Positions 43,055-50,676 of a DNA stretch of 64,000 nt are shown piece by piece. This stretch comes from Chloroflexota bacterium (GTDB taxonomy: Bacteria; Chloroflexota; Anaerolineae; Aggregatilineales; Phototrophicaceae): assembly GCA_011525385.1 (NCBI GenBank), contig WTGF01000128.1, positions 1-64,000 on the forward strand. Direction: 5' to 3'. The notes under the pieces were generated by a model. That model made no database searches and was not told where the DNA came from. It worked only from the letters and a program-made list of their open reading frames with translations. The first letter of the stretch is position 1; every line of letters starts with the position of its first letter. Made by a program: the position numbers and the translations under genes.

Positions 43055-43841
43055 TTGGACGACGCGCCTGGCGATCATCAGCGACGAAGCCGATGATTCC
43101 TTCCGCGACGCTGTTGAATTCTGCCTGCCGCTGGGTATACGAAACTATGAGATCCGCAAGCTGGGCGGCGGTCGCTTTCCGGACGTCAGTGACGAAGCGA
43201 TTCAAGAAGTGATCGATACCGTCGCCGAATACGACCTGAACCTGATCGGCGTCAGCCCCGGTTTTTTCAAGCACGACCTGGCTGAGGCGACAACCGAGCA
43301 AACCTTTCATGACGGCTTGCCGCGCGCTATCACCTTGATGCACAAGCTGGGGGCGACGCGCATGACGCTCTTCACTTTCAAGCGTGGCAGCGACCCTAAC
43401 GCGCCGATTCCCGGGCGGATTTACGACTACCTGGGACGCGCAATCGAGATTTGCCGCGGCGAAGGCATCGAAGTTCTGCTGGAAAATGCCGCCAGCATCT
43501 GGAGCAATACCGGCGCGAATCTGGCGCAGATCGCTGGTACGCTTGGCGCGCGTGTGGTGTGGGATCCAGCCAATGCCGCCGCTTCCGGAGAGCTGGCCTA
43601 TCCCGATGGCTATGCCGAGGTCCGCGATCTGATCGCCCATGTCCACTTCAAGAATTGGACCAAGGCGGACGGGTTCGTGGCGATCATGGACGGTGTGGCT
43701 GACTTGACCGGACAGGTAGCGGCGCTTAAATCCGACGGCTACAGCGGGCACTATTGCCTGGAGCCGCATCAATGGGGGGATCGTCATAATGCCGTGCGAG
43801 CGAACAGCGCGCAACTATTGCAACTCTTGGAAGGGGAATGA
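43044..43841 (+). CDS. Xylose-isomerase-like TIM-barrel protein
   Basis: A 265-aa sugar isomerase/epimerase-type barrel. Likely metal ligands lie in VLLENAASIWSNTG (Glu), VVWDPANAAASGE (Asp), LIAHVHFKNWTK (His) and HYCLEPHQWGD (Glu). The ATG at 43044 (or the next codon) follows GGGAGGAG and overlaps the previous stop; the ORF track starts too early. It would interconvert keto sugars released by the locus; the substrate is unknown. Its stop overlaps the dehydrogenase start (ATGA). Confidence 0.82.
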   Translation: MMTDWTTRLAIISDEADDSFRDAVEFCLPLGIRNYEIRKLGGGRFPDVSDEAIQEVIDTVAEYDLNLIGVSPGFFKHDLAEATTEQTFHDGLPRAITLMHKLGATRMTLFTFKRGSDPNAPIPGRIYDYLGRAIEICRGEGIEVLLENAASIWSNTGANLAQIAGTLGARVVWDPANAAASGELAYPDGYAEVRDLIAHVHFKNWTKADGFVAIMDGVADLTGQVAALKSDGYSGHYCLEPHQWGDRHNAVRANSAQLLQLLEGE

Positions 43842-44902
43842 GACAGATCATGCATTTCGACAAGATTCGCACGATGATCCTTGGCATGGGCGGCATCAGC
43901 CGAACCATGCTCCGCGCGCTGGAAAGCAAAGAATGGCATGAGTTGGTCGCCGTCGTCGATGTCAATGAAGACGCGCTGCAAAGGGCGGCGACAGATTATT
44001 CACTGCCGGCAGCGGCGCTTTTCACCGATCTGGGTTCGGCCTGCCGGGACTCGTCGGCAAATGTCGTCTTGATCAACACGCCATCCGAACTGCACTATGC
44101 GCAGACCAAAACCGCGCTGGAAGCCGGCTTGACGCCGCTGGTCGCCAAGCCGCTCGCGAATCGCTATGCGCAGTCCAGGGACTTGGCGAATCTCGCTTTC
44201 GAGAAGCGTATCAAGCTCTGTGTGGGCCAGCAAATGCGCTATCGCCGCCATTATCTCAGCGTGGCCGAATTCGTGGCGAGCGGCGCTCTGGGCAAGGTCG
44301 AGCAGATCTATTTTCTCAGCGCCAAACCGCGACATCAGGCGCGCAACTTGAAAGGCTTCCTGCAACCGGTGCTCTACGAGATGACCTGCCATCACCTTGA
44401 CACGCTCTTCGCTATCTTGCCGGACCTGGCGCCGGAAGCCGTCATTTGCGATGGCTTTGTGCCGTCCTGGTCTCCCTATGGTAGCGACTGCATGATCAAC
44501 GGACTGCTTCGCTTTCGCGGCGGTGTACATATGCTCTATCACGCCGGTTATTCAACGCAATCGAGCTGCTACGAGCTCCGCTTGGAAGGCACAAGGGGCG
44601 CCCTGCGCTGCCGCGGCATCCATATGTCGAACGATACGATGGAATATGAATTCGCCGAGCGCGGCGCGGCCTTCCGCCCGATCGATCTCGACCGGGGCAG
44701 GTCATCGTCCGATCCTTGGAGCCATTTCTTTGACCTCTGGTACGACTATCTCAATGGCGGGGAAGAGCCGCCCTTCAGCGGGCACAATAACCTGAAGATC
44801 TTGTCCGTCATCGACGCCGCGATAGAGTCCCTTGAACGAAAGGCCTTTGTCGAGATCCCGAACAGCCCGACTTGCCAATCTCTAGCTGAGAGCCTGTCAT
44901 GA
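43838..44902 (+). CDS. Gfo/Idh/MocA-family oxidoreductase
   Basis: NAD(P)-dependent dehydrogenase of the MocA family, 354 aa. The Rossmann motif is ILGMGGISRTMLRALE, followed by the EKP-equivalent LVAKPLANRY holding the catalytic lysine, with the His pair candidate in YEMTCHHLDTLF. It lies between the isomerase and amidohydrolase with overlapping stop/start codons on both sides. An acid-sugar or cyclitol is the likely substrate. Confidence 0.87.
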   Translation: MRQIMHFDKIRTMILGMGGISRTMLRALESKEWHELVAVVDVNEDALQRAATDYSLPAAALFTDLGSACRDSSANVVLINTPSELHYAQTKTALEAGLTPLVAKPLANRYAQSRDLANLAFEKRIKLCVGQQMRYRRHYLSVAEFVASGALGKVEQIYFLSAKPRHQARNLKGFLQPVLYEMTCHHLDTLFAILPDLAPEAVICDGFVPSWSPYGSDCMINGLLRFRGGVHMLYHAGYSTQSSCYELRLEGTRGALRCRGIHMSNDTMEYEFAERGAAFRPIDLDRGRSSSDPWSHFFDLWYDYLNGGEEPPFSGHNNLKILSVIDAAIESLERKAFVEIPNSPTCQSLAESLS

Positions 44903-45876
44903 TCATAGATTGCCAGAGCCACGTTTTCCCCCGTGCCTATGCTGAGTTGCTCACGCGCAATACCAATACCCTGCGCACAACCCGCGTCGACGATGGCGTC
45001 TACCTGATCAATTACGGCGATGTGCAGCGCTTCCGCCTCGACCTCGATAGCTACAGCGCCGAGCGCAAACTGCGCGACATGGATGCCTCCGGCGTTGATA
45101 TGAGCGTGATCAGCGTCAATATCCCTACCCCCGATATGCTGGACCCCGATCTGGCAAGTGAAGGCGCGCGCATCTGCAACGATGCCTTGGCCGAGCTTTG
45201 CGCGAGGCATCCCGACCGCTTTGTTGGCCTCGCCAGCCTGCCCCTCAATGATGTGCCGGCTGCGATTGCCGAACTGGACCGCGCCATCGACGAGCTTGAT
45301 CTGCGCGGCGTATTTTTACCCTCGCACGTCAAGGGCGCGCCGCTTGACGCGCCGCAATTCGAAGCCTTTTACGCGCATGTCGCCGGGCGGGGCGTTCCGC
45401 TGGTTTTGCACCCGGCCGTGCCGGTCTGGGGTGAAGCGGTCAACGAACACAGCATGATCCCGATGATGGGTTTTATGGTCGATACGTCTTTTGCCATGCT
45501 GCGGCTGATACTGGGCGGCGTCATGGAGAGACGTCCGACATTAAAAGTCCTGCATCCGCATGTCGGTGGGGTATTGCCCTATCTGATGGGACGTGTGGTC
45601 GAGCAGACCGAAGTCAAAGGGCGCGGAGGCGATCACATCTCGCAGTCGCCGCGCGAAACCTACAAGCGCGTCTACCTTGATCTCGTTTCGCCTGATCCGC
45701 TGGCGATCCGCTACGCTTACGACTTCGCCGGCGCTGATCGGCTGCTCTTCGGCAGCGATCATCCCTGGGTCAGCATCGACGCCATTCTTGATATCGTTCG
45801 GGGGCTGGATATTCCCGCAGGTGACAAAGACATGTTGCTCGAAAGCAATGCGCGGGAATTGTTTCGCATTGATTGA
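44899..45876 (+). CDS. Amidohydrolase-2 family (ACMSD-like) metal hydrolase
   Basis: A 325-aa TIM-barrel hydrolase or decarboxylase. Motifs: IIDCQSHVF where the first metal site is normally DxHxH, so one histidine is replaced by glutamine; LVLHPAVPVW; VLHPHVGGVLPYLMGR; and GSDHPWVS with the last aspartate, then ESNARELFRID. It may be a lactonase or decarboxylase acting on an acid-sugar derivative. Last gene of the plus-arm operon. Confidence 0.82.
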   Translation: MIIDCQSHVFPRAYAELLTRNTNTLRTTRVDDGVYLINYGDVQRFRLDLDSYSAERKLRDMDASGVDMSVISVNIPTPDMLDPDLASEGARICNDALAELCARHPDRFVGLASLPLNDVPAAIAELDRAIDELDLRGVFLPSHVKGAPLDAPQFEAFYAHVAGRGVPLVLHPAVPVWGEAVNEHSMIPMMGFMVDTSFAMLRLILGGVMERRPTLKVLHPHVGGVLPYLMGRVVEQTEVKGRGGDHISQSPRETYKRVYLDLVSPDPLAIRYAYDFAGADRLLFGSDHPWVSIDAILDIVRGLDIPAGDKDMLLESNARELFRID

Positions 45877-46007
45877 CCCTCGCCGGGAGTGGCAAGCAAC
45901 ACGTATATATGCTTTGTAGCGAACTATGCACAGGCTTTTCACGACCGAGGGCACAGAAGCAGGACAAACAAAGTCATGCTAATGCACTCCAAAATAATAG
46001 TCGGCGG

Positions 46008-46032
46008 TAGGGGCGACCCGGCGGGTCGCCCG
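46008..46032. repeat. GGGCGACC palindrome
   Basis: GTAGGGGCGACCCGGCGGGTCGCCCGC, a strong inverted repeat ahead of the tandem array; a looser relative (GGGCGAGCCAAGGTTCGCCC) follows at 46053-46076. Confidence 0.8.
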
Positions 46033-46183
46033 CAAAACCTAGCCGGAACGTTGGGCGAGCCAAGGTTCGCCCCTACAGTCACCTTGCATTTTGTTGCATT
46101 ATTTTCTCGGAATTACTGAGATTTTTGTTTGTTAGCGAAGTTATCATCATATCGGAATTTATCGCTCCTTTTGCGGGAAAACA

Positions 46184-46212
46184 GTGACTCGTCCCGCGAA
46201 AATGGTTACAAT
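46184..46212 (+). promoter_or_regulatory. Possible promoter of the tandem ADP-ribosylglycohydrolase array
   Basis: GTGACT and TACAAT spaced by 17 bp, 141 bases before the first ATG. GCGGG/CCCGC arms flank the -35 region. Moderate match only. Confidence 0.4.
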
Positions 46213-46353
46213 CGATTGGTGACTTGGGGAGACAAGGACGCGATTTCGCGCCGGTCCAGCCTCATACGAGATTGAGTTGAATTTAAGAACATCCGCTTAG
46301 AAGATGTCCGTATGTACGCCAGCTATTTGAATGAATTGACATAGGAGAGAGCT

Positions 46354-47658
46354 ATGAAACTTTTTGATTATGCTGACTTTGTTGAAGGCTGGGACCTCAC
46401 GATAAACCGCTATGCAACCCAAAAGGTCGAATTCGGCGCGCAAGGCGTCGCGGAAAAAGTGGCGGAGATTGAAGCGCTGCTCCAGCAGAAGATAGCGGAG
46501 CTGGATGCGCTGCCCAACGACCCCGAGCTGGAAAAGGCGGAACCCGACGATCTGGCATCCATCCTGGCCTTGCGCCCGGACGGCAGCCGCCGCATGCTGT
46601 CGTCGCTGCCCGACGACTTTCGCGATCGCCTGGAAGGGGCTTGGCTGGCTCGCTGCGCCGGCTGCACGCTCGGCTCCATCGTCGAAGGCTGGAAAGTGGA
46701 GCGGATGGAGCGCTGGGCCGCCTACCTTGGCGACCAGTTCCCGCTGGTGGATTATTGGAGCCAGGCGGAACAGCCGCATCTGCCCCGTTTGAAGATGAGC
46801 GTACGCCACGATTACACGCCCTCGAAGATGAATGGCGTCCCCTCCGATGACGACCTCAACTACACGCTGCTCGGCCTGCTGGTCCTGGAAGAATACGGCC
46901 CCGACTTCACCGTCGACGACATGGGCGAAGCCTGGGTCAAATACCTGCCCTTCGCCTTCACCGCCGAGGGCATCGCGCTGGAAAATCTGCGGGCGGGCGT
47001 GCCGGCCATGCAAGCGGGCGCGCTCAATAATCCCTGCCTCAACTGGATCGGCGCCGATATTCGCTCCGACCCCTGGGGCTACGCCGCGCCCGGCTGGCCG
47101 GAAAAAGCGGCGGAATTCGCCTGGCGCGACGCCACCATCAGCCACCGGCGCAACGGCGTCTACGCCGCTATGTATTTCTCGGCGGCGATTTCGGCAGCCT
47201 TCGCCGTGGACGATCCGATGGACGCGCTGAAAATCGCGCTGGAAGAGATTCCAGCGGACAGCATTACCGCGCGTGAAATACGCTGGGCGCTCGACAAAGC
47301 GCCTTCCATTACGGGGTACAAAGATGCCGCCGCTCTCTGTGAAGAGCGCTACCCTGGTTTGTGGAAGTCGCATTCCTTCCAAAATAACGCCTTGACGATC
47401 TGGGGCTTGGCTGTAGGTGGCGATGACTACACCAAAGTCATCGGCGAGACGGTCGCCATGGGCCAAGACAACGACTGCACCGCCGCCACAGCCGGCAGTA
47501 TCTTCGGCGCTGTCTACGGGGCGAGCGCCATCCCCGAACACTGGACCCGCAATTTCAACAACAAGATTCATTGCTACCTGAACGGGCATCCGACATTCGC
47601 GCTTGACGACGTGGTTGATCGCTTCGTCGCGCAGGCGGAGAGGGTCATGGCGGGCTAA
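46354..47658 (+). CDS. ADP-ribosylglycohydrolase family protein, array copy 1
   Basis: A 434-aa cytoplasmic hydrolase of the DraG/ARH fold. About 70 N-terminal residues form charged helices (VAEKVAEIEALLQQKIAEL), then the fold begins at DRLEGAWLARCAGCTLGSIVEGW. Metal ligands lie in VPSDDDLNYT and the late GQDNDCTAATAGSIFGAVYG; the middle has GADIRSDPWGYAAPG and SHRRNGVYAAMYFSAAISAAF. This long, NDCTAATAG-type subfamily is distinct from the 335-aa GDADTIGA-type protein at 12.7 kb. Substrate unknown: ADP-ribosylated molecules or small N-glycosides. Three paralogs follow in tandem. Confidence 0.88.
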   Translation: MKLFDYADFVEGWDLTINRYATQKVEFGAQGVAEKVAEIEALLQQKIAELDALPNDPELEKAEPDDLASILALRPDGSRRMLSSLPDDFRDRLEGAWLARCAGCTLGSIVEGWKVERMERWAAYLGDQFPLVDYWSQAEQPHLPRLKMSVRHDYTPSKMNGVPSDDDLNYTLLGLLVLEEYGPDFTVDDMGEAWVKYLPFAFTAEGIALENLRAGVPAMQAGALNNPCLNWIGADIRSDPWGYAAPGWPEKAAEFAWRDATISHRRNGVYAAMYFSAAISAAFAVDDPMDALKIALEEIPADSITAREIRWALDKAPSITGYKDAAALCEERYPGLWKSHSFQNNALTIWGLAVGGDDYTKVIGETVAMGQDNDCTAATAGSIFGAVYGASAIPEHWTRNFNNKIHCYLNGHPTFALDDVVDRFVAQAERVMAG

Positions 47659-47669
47659 TGAGAATTTAT

Positions 47670-47740
47670 GGGGCGACCAACCTGGTCGCCCTTGTGGCAG
47701 TAGGTTGCGTTTTCGGGCGACCTGATAGGTCGCCCCTACA
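47670..47740. repeat. Two GGGCGACC palindromes between array copies 1 and 2
   Basis: GGGGCGACCAACCTGGTCGCCC (47670-47691) and GGGCGACCTGATAGGTCGCC (from 47715, with CCTACA following). Each can form a hairpin; they lie in the 136-base spacer of the array. Confidence 0.85.
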
Positions 47741-47794
47741 ACTATCCTCGATATTTCCGCATTCGGTAATGAAAAATCTAGACAGGAGAGAACC

Positions 47795-49102
47795 ATGCGA
47801 CTATTTGACTACCCGGACAAAGTGGCGGCCTGGGAACGGGTGATTAACGCTTACGCGCAGCAGAAGGTCGAATTCGGCGCCAGCGGCGTGGCGGAAAAGG
47901 TGGCGGAGATCGAAGCGCTGCTCAAGCAGAAGGTGGCGGAGTTGGACGCCTTGGCCAACGATGCTGAATTGGCAAAAGCGGAACCCGATGATCTGGAGAC
48001 GATCCGCAGCCTGCGCCCGGACGGCAGCCGCCGGATGTGGACGAGCCTTTCGGAGGATTTCCGTGAGCGCCTGGAAGGATCCTGGCTGGGGCGCTGCGCC
48101 GGCTGCACGCTCGGCTCGATCGTCGAGGGCTGGACCGTCGAGCGGATGGAAGAATGGGCGCAATACCTCGGCGATGAATATCCGCTGGTGGATTACTGGA
48201 GCGTCGCCGAACAACCCCATAATCGCAAGTATCAGACCAGCCTGCGCGAAGACTTCACGCCCGCAAAGATGGATGGCGTGCCCACGGATGACGACCTCAA
48301 TTACACGCTGCTCGGTTTGATGATCCTGGAGGAATACGGGCTCGATTTCACTACTGATGACCTGGGCGAAGCCTGGATCAAGTACCTGCCCTTCGCCTTC
48401 ACCGCCGAAGGCATCGCGCTTGCCAACTTGCGGGCGGGCATCCCCCCCATGCAAGCTGCTGAAGTCGACAATTGCTTTCTGAACTGGATCGGCGCTGACA
48501 TTCGCTCGGATCCCTGGGGTTATGCCGCGCCCGGCTGGCCGCAGAAAGCGGCGGAATTCGCCTATCGCGATGCCTACGTCAGCCATCGGCGCAACGGCAT
48601 CTATGCCGCCATGTTTTTCTCGGCGGCGATTTCGGCCGCCTTCGCCGTAAATGATCCGGTCGAGGCGCTGCAAATCGGCTTGGAGGAGATACCCGCCGAC
48701 TGTCTTCTGGCGCGGGAAGTGCGCTGGGCGCTGGAGGTAGCGCCATCGATCGCGAACTATCGCGATGCCGCCGCCGCCATTGAGGAGCGTTATCCACAAA
48801 TGGGCGGGGCGCACGCAATCAACAACACCGTTCTCACCGTTTGGGGTTTGACCGTCGGCGGTGACGACTACACCAAGGTCATTGGCGAAACCGTCGCCAT
48901 GGGCAAGGACAACGACTGCACCGCCGCCACCGCCGGCAGCATCTGGGGCGCCGTCTATGGCAAGAGCGCCATCCCCAAGCACTGGTACAAGAACTTCAAC
49001 AACAAAGTGCATACCTTCTTGTATCACCAATCGACCTTTGCCATCGACGATGTCATCGATCGCTTCGTCGTCCAGGCGGAGAAAGTCATGGCGGGGAATT
49101 AG
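47795..49102 (+). CDS. ADP-ribosylglycohydrolase family protein, array copy 2
   Basis: A 435-aa paralog, closest to copy 1: the N-terminal coil VEFGASGVAEKVAEIEALLKQKVAEL and the segment KYLPFAFTAEGIAL are nearly the same. Metal-site motifs VPTDDDLNYT and GKDNDCTAATAGSIWGAVYG are intact. The ATG follows GACAGGAGAG. Probably in the same transcript as copy 1, with palindromes in the spacers on both sides. Confidence 0.88.
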   Translation: MRLFDYPDKVAAWERVINAYAQQKVEFGASGVAEKVAEIEALLKQKVAELDALANDAELAKAEPDDLETIRSLRPDGSRRMWTSLSEDFRERLEGSWLGRCAGCTLGSIVEGWTVERMEEWAQYLGDEYPLVDYWSVAEQPHNRKYQTSLREDFTPAKMDGVPTDDDLNYTLLGLMILEEYGLDFTTDDLGEAWIKYLPFAFTAEGIALANLRAGIPPMQAAEVDNCFLNWIGADIRSDPWGYAAPGWPQKAAEFAYRDAYVSHRRNGIYAAMFFSAAISAAFAVNDPVEALQIGLEEIPADCLLAREVRWALEVAPSIANYRDAAAAIEERYPQMGGAHAINNTVLTVWGLTVGGDDYTKVIGETVAMGKDNDCTAATAGSIWGAVYGKSAIPKHWYKNFNNKVHTFLYHQSTFAIDDVIDRFVVQAEKVMAGN

Positions 49103-49145
49103 GGTTGGAGGATTCGATTCCTTCCCAGGGTAGATTTTGGATTGC

Positions 49146-49170
49146 GGGCGACCTGATAGGTCGCCCCTGC
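49146..49170. repeat. GGGCGACC palindrome between array copies 2 and 3
   Basis: GGGCGACCTGATAGGTCGCC followed by CCTGC, sharing its first 20 bases with the second palindrome of the previous spacer. Confidence 0.85.
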
Positions 49171-49229
49171 AGCTATTTCTGATTTTGTGATTTAGCGGGA
49201 CAAAGCTGAAATCGTTTTAGGAGGAGCGC

Positions 49230-50540
49230 ATGACCAATTATAACTACCCCGAGCCATTGGAAGACATCGACAGGTCAATCAACCACTGGGCACAGCTCAA
49301 GGCGGAAACCGGCGCCGACGGCCTGGCGGATAAAATGGCGGAAATCAAATCCGTGATCGCGGAGAAGCTGGCCGAGTTGCGCGCCCTGCCCGAAGACCCC
49401 GCCCTGCGCGCGGCGGAACCGGATGACCTGAACGCCATTCGCGCGCTGCGTCCGGATGGCGCCCGCCGTTACTGGTCGGCGCTGCCGGAGGAGACCTTCC
49501 GCGATCGGCTGGAAGGGGCGATTATGGGGCGATTCGCTGGCTGTGTATTGGGGTCGATCGTCGAATGCTGGGAGATCGAAAAGATGGAGCGCTGGGCGGC
49601 TTATCTCGGCGATGCCTTCCCGCCCGATGACTATTGGAGCGAGGCGGAACGCCCGAACGATCTCAAGTATCAGACCAGCCCCCGCGAGACCTTCACGCGG
49701 TCAAAAATGGACGGCGTGCCCACCGATGACGACATCATCTACACCCAGTTGGGTATGCTCATCCTGGAGGATTACGGACCCGATTTTAGTGTGGACGACG
49801 TAGGCGCTGCCTGGGTGAAATATTTGCCGCACGCGGCTACCGCGGAAGGCGTTGCCCTGAGGAATCTGCATGCGGGACTACCGCCTGCGCAAGCGGCTGT
49901 CGTGGACAATCCCTTCATGTTTTGGATCGGCGCTGATATTCGCTCGGATCCCTGGGGCTATGCCGCCCCCGGCTATCCCGAAAAAGCCGCCGAGTTCGCC
50001 TGGCGCGATGCCACCATCAGTCACCGGCGCAACGGCATCTACGGCGCCATGTACTTCTCCGCCGTCATTTCGGCCGCTTTCGCTTTGGCCGATCCGCTGA
50101 AAGCGCTGGAAGCCGGCCTGGCGGAGATTCCAGCCGATTGCCTGTTGGCGCGCGAGCTACGCTGGGCGCTGGACAAAGCGGACGACATCAAGCACTTCCG
50201 CGAGGCGCGCGAAACCGTCGACAGACGTTACGCCGGCATGCACAGAATACATACCATCAACAACGCTGTGCTGACTGTTTGGGGGCTGAAAGTCGGTGGC
50301 GATGATTACAGTAAAGTGATCGGCGAAACGGTGGCGATGGGCTTGGACAACGACTGTACCGCCGCCACCGCCGGCAGCATCTTTGGCGCGGCTTATGGGG
50401 CAGACGCCATCCCCGAGCATTGGACCAGAAACTTCAACAACAAGGTCTACTCGTACATCATCGGCGTGGAGAAATTCGCTCTCAATGATATGGTTGAGCG
50501 CTTCGCCGCGCTGGCGGGGAAGGTCCTGGCAGCGGAATAG
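49230..50540 (+). CDS. ADP-ribosylglycohydrolase family protein, array copy 3
   Basis: A 436-aa paralog with intact motifs VPTDDDIIYT and GLDNDCTAATAGSIFGAAYG. The N-terminal coil (ADGLADKMAEIKSVIAEKLAEL) differs from copies 1-2 but a 115-base stretch is almost identical to copy 4. At the fold start, MGRFAGCVLGSIVECWEI replaces GRCAGCTLGSIVEGW. TTTAGGAGGAG precedes the ATG. Confidence 0.88.
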   Translation: MTNYNYPEPLEDIDRSINHWAQLKAETGADGLADKMAEIKSVIAEKLAELRALPEDPALRAAEPDDLNAIRALRPDGARRYWSALPEETFRDRLEGAIMGRFAGCVLGSIVECWEIEKMERWAAYLGDAFPPDDYWSEAERPNDLKYQTSPRETFTRSKMDGVPTDDDIIYTQLGMLILEDYGPDFSVDDVGAAWVKYLPHAATAEGVALRNLHAGLPPAQAAVVDNPFMFWIGADIRSDPWGYAAPGYPEKAAEFAWRDATISHRRNGIYGAMYFSAVISAAFALADPLKALEAGLAEIPADCLLARELRWALDKADDIKHFREARETVDRRYAGMHRIHTINNAVLTVWGLKVGGDDYSKVIGETVAMGLDNDCTAATAGSIFGAAYGADAIPEHWTRNFNNKVYSYIIGVEKFALNDMVERFAALAGKVLAAE

Positions 50541-50590
50541 ACTGGAAGCTTCCGATACGCTTTTGCGCTTGTCTGGGAGTGGTGATATGC

Positions 50591-50644
50591 GAGGACCAAG
50601 TCCTCGGTTGTACCGGGAATGTAGGAGCGACTATCAGGTCGTCC
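50591..50644. repeat. Hairpin GAGGAC...GTCCTC and degenerate GGGCGACC palindrome
   Basis: GAGGACCAAGTCCTC (50591-50605) is a perfect short hairpin; GTAGGAGCGACTATCAGGTC followed by GTCC (50621-50644) is a decayed member of the palindrome family. Both lie in the spacer between copies 3 and 4. Confidence 0.65.
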
Positions 50645-50676
50645 GCCTTACCGAGTAAAATGTTGAGGAGACGTCC

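Larger units (their letters stand above)
45877..46353. other. Intergenic region with two palindrome repeats and a promoter
   Basis: Contains two members of the GGGCGACC family (46008-46032 and 46053-46076), a short CACGACCGAGGGCACAGAAG fragment of the MITE-like repeat, and a candidate promoter at 46184-46212. No gene seen. The start of the tandem ADP-ribosylglycohydrolase array follows after AGGAGAG. Confidence 0.6.

Noticed and set aside
39837-43814. Long minus-strand ORFs opposite the PL26-like gene, such as 41258-42487 and 42729-43814
   Set aside because: They are shadow frames in GC-rich coding DNA, with arginine/valine-rich translations and no motifs.
46801-48320. Possible CRISPR from repeated palindromes near 46-50 kb
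   Set aside because: The palindromes are spaced by whole genes at irregular distances and no cas genes or regular spacers are present.
49208-49221. LacI-operator-like TGAAATCGTTTTAG before array copy 3
   Set aside because: It resembles the operator at 35544 but overlaps the ribosome-binding region and has an imperfect centre, so chance is as likely.
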